Below the pieces are notes generated by a model that was not told where the DNA came from, searched no databases, and worked only from the letters and a program-made list of their open reading frames with translations. DNA of 64,000 bases from positions 620,001 to 684,000 of the forward strand of contig CAVXPD010000004.1 of the NCBI GenBank assembly GCA_963763575.1. Direction: 5' to 3'. Made by a program: the position numbers and the translations under genes. Source of the stretch: Bog-473 sp963763575 (GTDB taxonomy: Bacteria; Actinomycetota; Acidimicrobiia; Acidimicrobiales; RAAP-2). Positions 8,292 through 16,212 of the stretch are shown piece after piece (positions within the stretch are counted from its first letter, which is position 1; each line of letters opens with the position of its first letter).

Positions 8292-9309
8292 TCATCCGTC
8301 GGTTCCGCCCTCTTCGCAGATCGTGCGCGGGAGGCCGAACATGCCGAAGACAGCGGAGCCGGCGAATCGGGTCAAGTGCGAGATCCGGTCGCCGCGCAAC
8401 GCGAGCACCATGAGCCCGCCGGCCCGGAACAGCGACGTGGTGTCGTCGTAGATGTAGTAACCGAAGGCGGGCTGCCCGTTCGCGCGGGTGTGGACGATCT
8501 TGACCGGCTTGCCCCAGAATCCGAGTGACTGCAGGAACGAACCGATCCGGTAGCGGACCCAGTACCTCGATCGGTTCGGGCGGCATCGTGGCGCGGCAGT
8601 CGTCCGTCAGGATCGCGACGATCCGGTCGATGTCCCCTCGCTCGTAGGCGTCCGCAAAGCACTCCGCTACGGCTGCCTCTTCTTTCGAGCGCGGGAGCGG
8701 GACCAGCTCGGTGTCAGCCGGTTCCCTGAAGTCGCGTCGGGCCCTCTGCAGAGCGCTGTTCACCGAGGCCGGCGTGGAGCTCAGCATCTCGGCCGCCTCA
8801 GCAGCGGAGAACCCCAAGACGTCGCGCAACACCAACGCGGTCCGCTGTTGGGTCGGGAGCCGCTGCAGCCCGGCGACGAACGAGAGTGCAATCGATTCGC
8901 GGGCGTCGTAGCGCGCCTCGGGGCCGGGCGCAGCCGCTTCCATGAGCACGTCCGGGTAGGGCTCGAGCCACCAGGGCTCGTCGGACGGTGTGCCTTCGCG
9001 TGGCGCGAAGACGGATTCGCCCGCGCGCACCGTCTTCGGGCGCCGTGACGCGTCCCGGAGATAGTTGAGGCAGCGGTTCGTCGCAATGCGGTAGAGCCAG
9101 GCCCTCAAGGCGCTGCCGTCGAAGCGGTCGATTGCCTGCCAAGCCGACAACATCGTCTCCTGGAGAACGTCCTCGGCGTCCTGATACGACCCGAGGATCC
9201 GGTAACAGTGCATATGGAGCTCCCGACGGTACGGGTCGGTTAACGCTGCGAAGGCATCGCTGTCTCCCGCCCGGGCCAGTTCCAGCGTGGCATCGGTCAT
9301 GCCCCTCAT
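8292..9309 (-). pseudogene. ECF sigma factor with C-terminal SnoaL-like domain, apparent frameshift
   Basis: The first 250 residues are a normal ECF sigma factor of the large SigJ/TIGR02960 type: region 2 (YRRELHMHCYRILGSYQDAEDVLQET), EPWWLEPYPD, and region 4 (LPTQQRTALVLRDVLGFSAAEAAEML). After ATMPPEP the frame turns into Arg/Leu-rich nonsense. Reading one base further (break near 8575-8580) restores a sensible end: WVRYRIGSFLQSLGFWGKP, then GYYIYDDTTSLFRAGG and FGMFGLPRTICEEGGTDG, stopping at 8292. The restored part is the SnoaL-like domain expected in this family. A sequencing error or a real frameshift both fit. The likely start is the ATG at 9309 or 9300. It diverges from the DHA2 exporter. 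Confidence 0.75.
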
Positions 9310-9401
9310 CCCTTTCCTCTCGGGCCTTTCGGGCTGACGCCCTCTGGACATTGCAACACCGACGGCGTCGCGAATTCATCGCTCAATCTACGGAGCGGTC
9401 G

Positions 9402-9430
9402 GGGTTCGAACGATCGGAACCTTCGAACCC
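9402..9430. promoter_or_regulatory. 9-bp perfect inverted repeat upstream of the DHA2 exporter
   Basis: GGGTTCGAA (9402-9410) and TTCGAACCC (9422-9430) form a perfect inverted repeat with an 11-nt centre. It ends 5 nt before the ribosome binding site of the exporter gene. It could be a repressor operator or an mRNA hairpin next to the Shine-Dalgarno. Confidence 0.5.
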
Positions 9431-9446
9431 GACCAGGAGGAGCGAC

Positions 9447-11003
9447 ATGGCGCGACTCGACAAGCACGACGTGACGGCCCGCAACGGGCACCTCTCGACA
9501 TCACCCCAGCTCAGCGAGACAGCACCTGGCGTTAGCGCCGGACCGCCGACGCGTCGCTGGCGTGCCTTCTCACTGCTCGTGGTGGCGTACTTCATGACCA
9601 TCGTCGACCTGACCGTGGTCAACGTGGCGTTGCCCACCATCGGCGTGAAGCTGCACTTCTCCGAGTCCGACCTGCAGTGGGTCGTCACTGCCTACGGTCT
9701 GACCTTCGGGGGATTCCTGCTCCTTGGGGGCCGCTTGGCCGACCTGTTGGGCCGCCGGCGCCTTCTCATGGTGGGCCTGGCCCTGTTCACCACGGCCTCT
9801 CTCGCGTGCGGACTGGCGACGTCCGACACCGTCCTCATCGTCATGCGCGGGGTCCAGGGCCTCGGGGCCGCTGTCGTCCTGCCCGCCGCCCTCTCCATCG
9901 TCATGAACATGTTCCCGGAGGGCGCCGAGCGCAACAAGGCCCTCGGCATCTGGGGCGGGGTGGGCGCCATGGGCGCGACCGTCGGACTGCTGGCCGGCGG
10001 CCTGCTCACGCGTTATGTCGGATGGCAGTACATCTTCTTCCTGAACGTGCCCATCGGCGTCGGCGCCTTGTTGCTGGCCCCCCGGGTGGTGCCCGAGAGC
10101 AGGCTCCACGGCGAGCAGCGCCGCTTCGACCCGTTCGGCGCGGTCTCCATCACCGCGTCGTTGGTGCTCTTCGTCTACGCCATCTCGCAGGCTCCACAGG
10201 TGGGCTGGGGCTCCACCCGGACAGTCGCGCTGCTCACCGTCGCCGCGGCGCTGCTCGTTGCGTTCTTCGTCGTCGAGACGCGGGTCACCGCCCCGTTGCT
10301 GCCCTTGCGCCTCTTCCGGCTCAGCACGGTCGCCGGATCGAACGCCGTGTCGTTCCTGCTCGGAGCGAGCTTCTTCACCTTCGTGTTCCTCGGGACGCTC
10401 TACATGCAGCAGGTCCTGGGGTACTCCGCCCTCAAGGCCGGTGCGGCTTGGTTGACGGCGTCGGTGACCTCGGTGGTCTGCGCCGGGCTGTCCCAACTCC
10501 TGGTCACAAAGACCTCGGCCAAGCTCGTAATGGCGTTCGGCATGACGTTCATCGGCGCCGGGATCCTGTGGTCGACCCAGATCTCCACGGATGGAAACTT
10601 CCTCCACGACCTGGCCGGGCCGTTCTTCGTCGCCGGCATGGGCACGGCCTTCGCCTTCATTCCCGTGTCCATCGGCGCGCTCGCCGGCGTGAACGAGCGC
10701 GACGCCGGCATCGCCTCGGGCCTCCTCAACACGTCCCAACAGCTCGGCGGCGCGATTGGCGTGGCGGTCGCCTCATCGGTGGCCGCGTCCCACACCCGTA
10801 CCCTCGTGCACCAGGGAACCGCCGCTGCGGCCGCCCTCACCGGCGGCTTCCAGTGGGCGCTCTGGGTATGTGGGCTGACCGGGCTCGCGGCGGTCCCCGT
10901 GACCTTCCTGCTCATTCGGCGCTCCGAGATGACCAAGGCGATCGAGCGCACGCAGCGACCCGAACCCGCCGTTCCCCTGGCCACCGCGGCGACGGCCGAC
11001 TGA
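9447..11003 (+). CDS. MFS drug exporter, DHA2 (EmrB/QacA) family
   Basis: This 518-residue polytopic protein has the length and pattern of 14-TM DHA2 proton antiporters. The first helix carries MTIVDLTVVNVALPTIG (motif D1), loop 2-3 carries GGRLADLLGRRRLL (motif A), and helix 5 the GGVGAMGATVGLLAGGLL antiporter motif C. It should export hydrophobic compounds from the cytoplasm; the substrate is unknown. The ATG at 9447 follows AGGAGG. A SDR gene follows 67 nt downstream in the same direction, and an ECF sigma gene diverges upstream, so it may be induced with or by that sigma factor. Confidence 0.92.
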   Translation: MARLDKHDVTARNGHLSTSPQLSETAPGVSAGPPTRRWRAFSLLVVAYFMTIVDLTVVNVALPTIGVKLHFSESDLQWVVTAYGLTFGGFLLLGGRLADLLGRRRLLMVGLALFTTASLACGLATSDTVLIVMRGVQGLGAAVVLPAALSIVMNMFPEGAERNKALGIWGGVGAMGATVGLLAGGLLTRYVGWQYIFFLNVPIGVGALLLAPRVVPESRLHGEQRRFDPFGAVSITASLVLFVYAISQAPQVGWGSTRTVALLTVAAALLVAFFVVETRVTAPLLPLRLFRLSTVAGSNAVSFLLGASFFTFVFLGTLYMQQVLGYSALKAGAAWLTASVTSVVCAGLSQLLVTKTSAKLVMAFGMTFIGAGILWSTQISTDGNFLHDLAGPFFVAGMGTAFAFIPVSIGALAGVNERDAGIASGLLNTSQQLGGAIGVAVASSVAASHTRTLVHQGTAAAAALTGGFQWALWVCGLTGLAAVPVTFLLIRRSEMTKAIERTQRPEPAVPLATAATAD

Positions 11004-11070
11004 GAGAGCCCGGTTCCCGCCGAGCCACCTTCAGACAAAGCGACCAATCAACAAGAAAAAGGAGAGCACC

Positions 11071-11823
11071 ATGTCCGTTCACGACCTATCCGAGACCACC
11101 GCCATCGTCACCGGGGCCAGCCGCGGCTTTGGCCGGTCCAGCGCGGTGGCGCTGGCGGCGCGGGGTGCCCACGTCATCGGCGTCGCCCGGAACGAGGAGC
11201 TGCTGGCCGAGTTGTCGAAGGAGCTCGGCGAGGCGTTCACCCCCGAGGTGGCCGACGTCGCCGACCCGTCGGTCGCCACAAGGCTGCTGGCACAGCACCG
11301 TCCGCGGACCGTCGTGCTGAATGCCGGTGCCACGCCCGCGGCGGCACCACTGCGTGAGCAGACTTGGGAGAACTTCAGCACCAATTGGCAAACGGACGTG
11401 CGGCACGTCTTCAACTTCGCCCGCGAGGCACTGAGACTCCCCCTCGACCCCGGTTCCGTGGTCGTGAGCCTCTCGAGCGGCGCCGCGCTGCGTGGCTCGC
11501 CGCTCAGCGGCGGCTACGCGGGCGCCAAGGCCGCGATCCGATTGATGAGCAACGCTGCCGCCTGGGACGGCGCGCGCACCGGCGCCGGGATCCGCTTCGT
11601 CGCCCTCCTGCCACAGCTCACGCCGGCCACCGACCTCGGCCGGTTGTACACCGAGGCGTACGCCGCGGCGGAGGGCCTCACCGTCGCCCAATACGTCGAG
11701 CGCGCGGGCGGCCCTCTGGGCGCCGACGACGTCGGATCGGGCATCGCCGAGCTGGCCACCGACGACGCCTACGACGCCCCCGCCTACCTGATCACCCGCG
11801 GCGGGCTCGCCCCGGTCGGCTGA
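11071..11823 (+). CDS. SDR family oxidoreductase
   Basis: This 250-residue short-chain dehydrogenase has the cofactor motif TGASRGFG, NAGATPAAA, an active-site Ser in SLSSGAALRG, and YAGAK as the Tyr/Lys pair. The substrate is unknown. The ATG follows AAAAAGGAGAG, a strong ribosome binding site. It lies 67 nt after the DHA2 exporter and is probably cotranscribed with it, so its substrate may relate to the exported compound. Confidence 0.88.
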   Translation: MSVHDLSETTAIVTGASRGFGRSSAVALAARGAHVIGVARNEELLAELSKELGEAFTPEVADVADPSVATRLLAQHRPRTVVLNAGATPAAAPLREQTWENFSTNWQTDVRHVFNFAREALRLPLDPGSVVVSLSSGAALRGSPLSGGYAGAKAAIRLMSNAAAWDGARTGAGIRFVALLPQLTPATDLGRLYTEAYAAAEGLTVAQYVERAGGPLGADDVGSGIAELATDDAYDAPAYLITRGGLAPVG

Positions 11824-11838
11824 GCACGGACCAGCCGG

Positions 11839-11855
11839 CGTCAGGACAGCTGACG
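11839..11855. terminator. Short hairpin between convergent genes
   Basis: CGTCAG-GACAG-CTGACG forms a 6-bp perfect stem with a 5-nt loop between the ends of the SDR and the thioesterase genes. There is no T-tract on either strand, so it is only a weak candidate for termination. Confidence 0.3.
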
Positions 11856-11878
11856 GGTCACCCGGCGACGAGGACGAA

Positions 11879-12745
11879 CTAGCCCTCGGCCTTGTCCTCA
11901 GCCTTGTCCTCGGCCTTGTCCCCGGCCTCGTCCTCGGCCTTGTCCTGCTGAGCCTTGCCCATCATCCGCTGCCAGTCCGCGTCGACGAGGGGCCCCTCCG
12001 CGCTGTGCGCGCCGTGGGCGTTGCCGGAGACGATGTCGAGCATGCGCCCGAACTCCACGAGGATGAAGACACCCTCGGCCTCGGCCGTGAGCTCACCCTC
12101 GTGGTAGAGGCCGCCCCAGGCGAAGACCTTGCGACCGTCTCTCCGCGTGTTGCGCGCCGCCAGCTCCAGCGGCGCCAGCAGCGGCGTGGGGCGGCGGTAG
12201 CGGACGGTCAGCGTCCCGGTCATCGCGCCCAACCCGTTCAATATGTTCGACAACCCGAGCAGTTCGTCGAAGAGCTCGGCGATCACGCCACCGTGCACGC
12301 AGGTCGGCGGGCCCTCGAACGGGTAGTCGAACGTGACGCGTCCGCGGATCTCCCGCTGGCCGTCCTCGCCGTGCACCGCCCACACCTCGACCGGGGGCGA
12401 GATCGGGTTTGCGAAGCCGATCATGGGGCTGGTCGGGAAGTGGTCCTGGGGGTGGACGCCCGGGAACCCCGCTTGTCCGGGCGTCTTGCGGCGCCGCTTC
12501 GAGACCTCCGCTGCCGCCTCGAGCCGGTCCGCCACGCCCGCTAGCTCGTCGCCCGCCCGCTCGAGGTCGCCGTCCTCGAGCGGCTGGCCGATGGTCACCG
12601 CGCCGATGCGCCGGAGCGCCGCGGCAAGCCGGTTGATGGGCAGGTCGGGCGAGGCCGACGTGGGCTCGCCGTCGACGCCGGGATGGCCGCCGCCCGGGCC
12701 GGGGTCGAGGGACGGCCGCTCGGCGCCCCGGTTCTCTGCGCTCAC
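11879..12745 (-). CDS. PaaI-type hotdog thioesterase with charged repeat tail
   Basis: This 288-residue protein has a hotdog-fold thioesterase domain at about residues 100-245. Its core helix motif is CVHGGVIAELFDELLG, where the HGG(V/A) region and the Asp/Glu resemble PaaI/4HBT enzymes, and it is followed by TGTLTVRYRRPTPL. It likely hydrolyses an acyl-CoA. The N-terminal 95 residues are helical and unassigned. The C-terminus is a low-complexity tail of five four-residue repeats (EDKA and variants). It overlaps the upstream enoyl-CoA hydratase by 4 nt, so the two are translationally coupled within the catabolic gene series. Confidence 0.85.
   Translation of the reverse strand: MSAENRGAERPSLDPGPGGGHPGVDGEPTSASPDLPINRLAAALRRIGAVTIGQPLEDGDLERAGDELAGVADRLEAAAEVSKRRRKTPGQAGFPGVHPQDHFPTSPMIGFANPISPPVEVWAVHGEDGQREIRGRVTFDYPFEGPPTCVHGGVIAELFDELLGLSNILNGLGAMTGTLTVRYRRPTPLLAPLELAARNTRRDGRKVFAWGGLYHEGELTAEAEGVFILVEFGRMLDIVSGNAHGAHSAEGPLVDADWQRMMGKAQQDKAEDEAGDKAEDKAEDKAEG
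11889..11948 (-). repeat. Five 12-nt tandem repeats coding an EDKA tail
   Basis: Five consecutive 12-nt units (gccttgtcctcg and variants on the + strand) encode QDKA, EDEA, GDKA, EDKA and EDKA at the end of the thioesterase. Copies differ at one or two positions, so the array is not brand new. Confidence 0.8.
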
Positions 12746-13542
12746 GTCCGCGTGTACTCGGGCGGGCGCTTCTCGGCGAAGGCCTTCTGTCCCTCGGCGG
12801 CGTCGTCGGTGGAGAAAATGGGCCAGCCGATCTCGAGCTCGCGGGCCAGGCCGTCGACCTCGGACATCCCCTCGGTGTCGCGCACGCTGCGCAAGATCGC
12901 CTCGACCGCCAGCGGCCCGTTCGCCCCGATCACGGCGGCGATCTCGAGCGCCCGCTCCAGTGCCTGGCCGTCGGCGACGACGTGGCCGATCAGCCCGATG
13001 CGCAGCGCCTCGTCCGCCGGCACCTCGCGCGCGGTGAGCAACAGCTCCATGGCCATCGTGTAGGGGATCTGCCGCCGGAGCCGCACCGTCGAGCCGCCGA
13101 GCGGGAAGAGCCCACGCTTGGCCTCGAAGACACCGAACACCGCACTCTCGCCGGCCACCCGGATGTGGGTGGCCTGCAGGATCTCGGTCCCCCCGGCGAC
13201 CGCCCAGCCCTCCACGGCGGCGATCAAGGGCTTGCGCAGGTCATAATGCCGCAGCAGCGCCTTCCAGTGCAGGTCCGGGTCCTCTTGCATGCGGTGCTGG
13301 TACTTCTCGGCGTCGCTGCCGCCCATCGCCTTGAGGTCCATGCCGGCGCAGAACGTGCCGCCCGCTCCCGTCAAGATCGCGCACCGGATCTCGTCGTTGC
13401 CGTCGATCTCCTCCCACGCGTCCTTCATGCCGACGAGCATCGGCAGGCTCAGGGCGTTCTTCGCCTGGGGCCGGTTCATGGTGACGATGGCGGTCGCGCC
13501 GTCGCGCTCGAACGTCAGGTGTTCAGTCGATACCGATTCCAC
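12742..13542 (-). CDS. Enoyl-CoA hydratase/isomerase (crotonase family)
   Basis: This 266-residue crotonase-fold enzyme has the oxyanion-hole segment FCAGMDLKAMGG and both acid residues of the hydratase active site: Glu in AVAGGTEILQA and Glu in FEAKRGLFPLGGS. It likely hydrates a trans-2-enoyl-CoA in beta-oxidation. The ATG at 13542 has GGAGGGGA upstream. It follows the thiolase at about 100 nt and overlaps the thioesterase by 4 nt, as part of one leftward catabolic group. The exact chain or ring substrate is not evident. Confidence 0.9.
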   Translation of the reverse strand: MESVSTEHLTFERDGATAIVTMNRPQAKNALSLPMLVGMKDAWEEIDGNDEIRCAILTGAGGTFCAGMDLKAMGGSDAEKYQHRMQEDPDLHWKALLRHYDLRKPLIAAVEGWAVAGGTEILQATHIRVAGESAVFGVFEAKRGLFPLGGSTVRLRRQIPYTMAMELLLTAREVPADEALRIGLIGHVVADGQALERALEIAAVIGANGPLAVEAILRSVRDTEGMSEVDGLARELEIGWPIFSTDDAAEGQKAFAEKRPPEYTRT

Positions 13543-13606
13543 GGTCCCCTCCGGAGGTAGGCGCCGATACGGATGCGTATTAAGAATGTGGTGCGGCCGG
13601 AAGAGT

Positions 13607-13641
13607 CAGAGCGCAGAGCCAGAGCCAGAGCCAGAGCCAGG
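13607..13641. repeat. Hexanucleotide tandem repeat between thiolase and hydratase
   Basis: Four to five copies of a gagcca hexamer sit between the stop of the thiolase and the start of the enoyl-CoA hydratase. It is a simple-sequence expansion with no coding role that I see. Confidence 0.6.
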
Positions 13642-13646
13642 CGCTC

Positions 13647-14822
13647 CTACAGCCGCTCGATGATGGTGCCGGTCGCCACCGCGCCGCCGCAGCACATCGA
13701 CACCAGCCCGTAGGTGGCGTCGCACCGCTCTAGCTCGTGCAGGATCGTCGTGATGAGGCGCGCCCCGGTGGCGCCGACCGGGTGGCCGAGGGCGATGGCG
13801 CCGCCGTTGACGTTCACCTTATCCAGGTCGGCCCCGTGCACCTTGGCCCAGCTGAGGACGATCGACGCGAAGGCCTCGTTGACCTCGAACAGGTCGATGT
13901 CCTTCATCGTCATACCGGCCTTGGCGAGCACCTTCTCGGTCGCGACGATGGGGCCGTCGAGGTGGTAGTAGGGATCGGACCCGGCCAGGACCTGGGCCAC
14001 GATCCTCGCCCGTGGCTTGAGGCCGTCCGCCTTGGCCCGCTCCTCGGACATCCACAGCACGGCGGCGGCGCCGTCCGAGATCTGTGACGACGTCCCGGCG
14101 GTGTGAATGCCGTCTTCGAGCACGGGCTTCAGCTTGGCCAGGCCCTCGAGCGTCGTCTCCCGTGGACCCTGATCCTTGCTCACCACAATCTTCTCGCCCG
14201 CGTGCTCGCCCCTTGGCCCCTCCTCGCCGACGATCGGAGCCTCGATCGCGAAGATCTCGCGCGCGAAGCGGTCCTCGGCCACGGCGCGGGCCGCCTTCTC
14301 CTGTGACGCCAGGCCGAACGCGTCGACGTCCTCGCGGCTGACGCCGTACTTCTGCGCGATCCGCTCGGCGGCGCCGAACTGGGACGGCATGTCGTAGGGC
14401 AGGTCCTCGGGGAGGGCGCGCCCGACCCCGGGCGCCGAGGCGTTCGCCCCGAGCGGGATGCGGCTCATGGTCTCGACCCCGCACCCGATGGCGGCATCGA
14501 CCGCGCCGGCCGCGATGAGGTTGTTCGCCATGTGGTTGGCCTGTTGCGACGAGCCGCATTGGCAGTCGATCGTGGTGGCGGCCACGTCGTACGGCAGGCC
14601 GGACAGGAGCCACGACGTGCGCGTGACGTTGAAGCCCTGCTCGCCGGCCTGGGTCACGCACCCGCCGACGACCTGCCCGACCGTGGCCGGGTCGATCCCC
14701 GCCCGCTTGACGACCTCGACCTGCGTCGCGCCGAGGATGTCCGCCGCCCGGAGCCCGGAGAGCCATCCATTGCGCTTCCCGATTGGGGTGCGCACTGCCT
14801 CGATGATTACCGGCTGCGCCAT
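13647..14822 (-). CDS. Acetyl-CoA acetyltransferase / steroid thiolase (FadA5-like)
   Basis: This 391-residue thiolase cleaves 3-ketoacyl-CoA with CoA. The nucleophilic Cys lies in TIDCQCGSSQQANH (about residue 92), the His in NGGAIALGHPVGATGARL, and the second Cys in SMCCGGAVATGTIIERL. The N-terminal EAVRTPIGKRNGWLSGL, GGCVTQAGEQ and IHTAGTSSQISDGAAAVLWM closely resemble the cholesterol side-chain thiolase FadA5 of mycobacteria as I remember it, so steroid-CoA degradation is the best guess. The frame runs on upstream, but the ATG at 14822 begins the conserved region. A KstR-type palindrome lies about 63 nt upstream. Confidence 0.9.
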   Translation of the reverse strand: MAQPVIIEAVRTPIGKRNGWLSGLRAADILGATQVEVVKRAGIDPATVGQVVGGCVTQAGEQGFNVTRTSWLLSGLPYDVAATTIDCQCGSSQQANHMANNLIAAGAVDAAIGCGVETMSRIPLGANASAPGVGRALPEDLPYDMPSQFGAAERIAQKYGVSREDVDAFGLASQEKAARAVAEDRFAREIFAIEAPIVGEEGPRGEHAGEKIVVSKDQGPRETTLEGLAKLKPVLEDGIHTAGTSSQISDGAAAVLWMSEERAKADGLKPRARIVAQVLAGSDPYYHLDGPIVATEKVLAKAGMTMKDIDLFEVNEAFASIVLSWAKVHGADLDKVNVNGGAIALGHPVGATGARLITTILHELERCDATYGLVSMCCGGAVATGTIIERL

Positions 14823-14884
14823 GACCGACGTCCTTCCTGCTACGAGTCCCGGCCCTCGGCCGTCTGCCCCAGATGGGCGATTTC

Positions 14885-14898
14885 TAGAACCTGTTCTA
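14885..14898. promoter_or_regulatory. KstR-type operator upstream of the thiolase
   Basis: TAGAACCTGTTCTA is a perfect 6-2-6 inverted repeat matching TNNAACNNGTTNNA. It lies 63 nt upstream of the thiolase start, in the gap that separates it from the acyl-CoA dehydrogenase. It has the same arms as the site at 3626, so the two loci probably share one regulator. Confidence 0.72.
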
Positions 14899-15020
14899 AC
14901 TTTATCACCGGCCCCTCGAAGTCTGCCCGGGCCTGGACGCCGGGCGCCAACTCCGTACCGCCCAGCGGGGACCGCCCTCACGGGTGCTCGGGCCTCACGG
15001 GTGCTCCAGCCCCCGCGCTC

Positions 15021-16184
15021 TTAGAGGTGCTTCAGCACCTCGCGCGCGATGACGACGCGCTGCACCTGGTTCGTCCCCTCGTAGATCTGCGTCACCTTGG
15101 CGTCGCGCAAAAAGCGCTCGACGGGGAAGTCCTTGGTGTAGCCGTAGCCACCGAGGAGCTGCACGGCATCGACCGTGATCGCCATGGCGGCGTCGGAGGC
15201 GAACGCTTTGCACATGGCGCTGAACTTGGTCAGCTCACCCGTGGGGTCGTCGTCGACCATGCCGCAGGCGGTGTAGACGAGTGCCCGCGCCGCCTCATTG
15301 CGCATCGCCATGTCGGCCAGCATGAAGCGCAGGCCCTGGAGGTCCGCGATCGGGCCGCCGAAGGCGTGACGCTGTTTCATGTAGGCGCCGGCCGTGTCGA
15401 TGGCGCCCTGCGCGATCCCGACGGCCTGCGCCGCGATGCCGGGTCGGCTGCGGTCGAGGGTGTGCATGGCGACGGCGAAACCCTGTCCCTCCTCGCCGAT
15501 GCGGTTGGAGGCCGGGACGCGGACCTCGTCCAGCACGATCTCGCCCGTCGGGCTGCCGCGCAGGCCCAGCTTGTCCTCGTGCTTGGCGATGTGGACGCCC
15601 CATTCCTTCTCGACGAGGAAGCACGAGATGCCGCGTCCGCCGGCGTCAGGGTCGGTCTTGGCGAAGACGATGTAGAGGTCCGAGATGCCGGCGTTGGTGA
15701 TCCAGTACTTCGTCCCGGTGAGGACGTAGTCGTCGCCGTCGCGCACCGCCCGCGCCCGCATGGCAGCGACGTCGCTTCCGGCGTCGGCCTCCGACAGGCA
15801 GTAACTGAGCTGGATCTCACCGGCGGCCACCCGGGGCAGGTACTCACGCTTGAGATCTTCGGATCCCCAATTGACCACGGGCAGCGTTCCCAGCTTGGAG
15901 ATCAGGATGGTCAACGCTGTCGAGGCGCACACCCGCGCCAGCTCCTCGACGGTGATGGCTTGGGTGATCGAGTCGGCTCCTGCGCCCCCGTAGGCCTCGG
16001 GGACCCCGAGTGCGGGCAGCTGCATGTCCCGGCAGGCCGCGAAGGACTTCCACGGGAACTCGGCGTTGCGGTCGACATCGGCTGCGTTGGGTGCGATCTT
16101 TTCCTCGCAGAAGGCGCGCAGCGTCTCCCGGAAGTCACGCTGCACGTCGGAGAGGGCGAAGCTCGATGCGTTGCCTCCGGTCAC
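15021..16184 (-). CDS. Acyl-CoA dehydrogenase
   Basis: This 387-residue FAD-dependent dehydrogenase oxidises acyl-CoA to enoyl-CoA. It shows LSYCLSEADAGSD (FAD/substrate loop), KYWITNAGISDLYIVFAKTD, the RHAFGGPI motif, and the catalytic base Glu in IYEGTNQVQR near the C-terminus. I place the start at the GTG at 16184, which follows GGAGC and begins just before the conserved helix ALSDVQRDFRE. The gene starts 28 nt after the upstream alpha/beta hydrolase ends, so it is probably in the same leftward operon. Confidence 0.92.
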   Translation of the reverse strand: MTGGNASSFALSDVQRDFRETLRAFCEEKIAPNAADVDRNAEFPWKSFAACRDMQLPALGVPEAYGGAGADSITQAITVEELARVCASTALTILISKLGTLPVVNWGSEDLKREYLPRVAAGEIQLSYCLSEADAGSDVAAMRARAVRDGDDYVLTGTKYWITNAGISDLYIVFAKTDPDAGGRGISCFLVEKEWGVHIAKHEDKLGLRGSPTGEIVLDEVRVPASNRIGEEGQGFAVAMHTLDRSRPGIAAQAVGIAQGAIDTAGAYMKQRHAFGGPIADLQGLRFMLADMAMRNEAARALVYTACGMVDDDPTGELTKFSAMCKAFASDAAMAITVDAVQLLGGYGYTKDFPVERFLRDAKVTQIYEGTNQVQRVVIAREVLKHL

Positions 16185-16212
16185 CGCTCCATCATCGCAG
16201 AGTCCGCCGCAC

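Noticed and set aside
9402..9420. tRNA-like T-loop (ggttcgaa)
   Set aside because: No 5-bp T-stem pairs around it, no acceptor stem or anticodon arm can be drawn, and the same bases form a clean inverted repeat with 9422-9430.
11889..11948. Possible CRISPR-like repeat array
   Set aside because: The units are contiguous 12-mers without spacers and lie in frame within the thioesterase tail.
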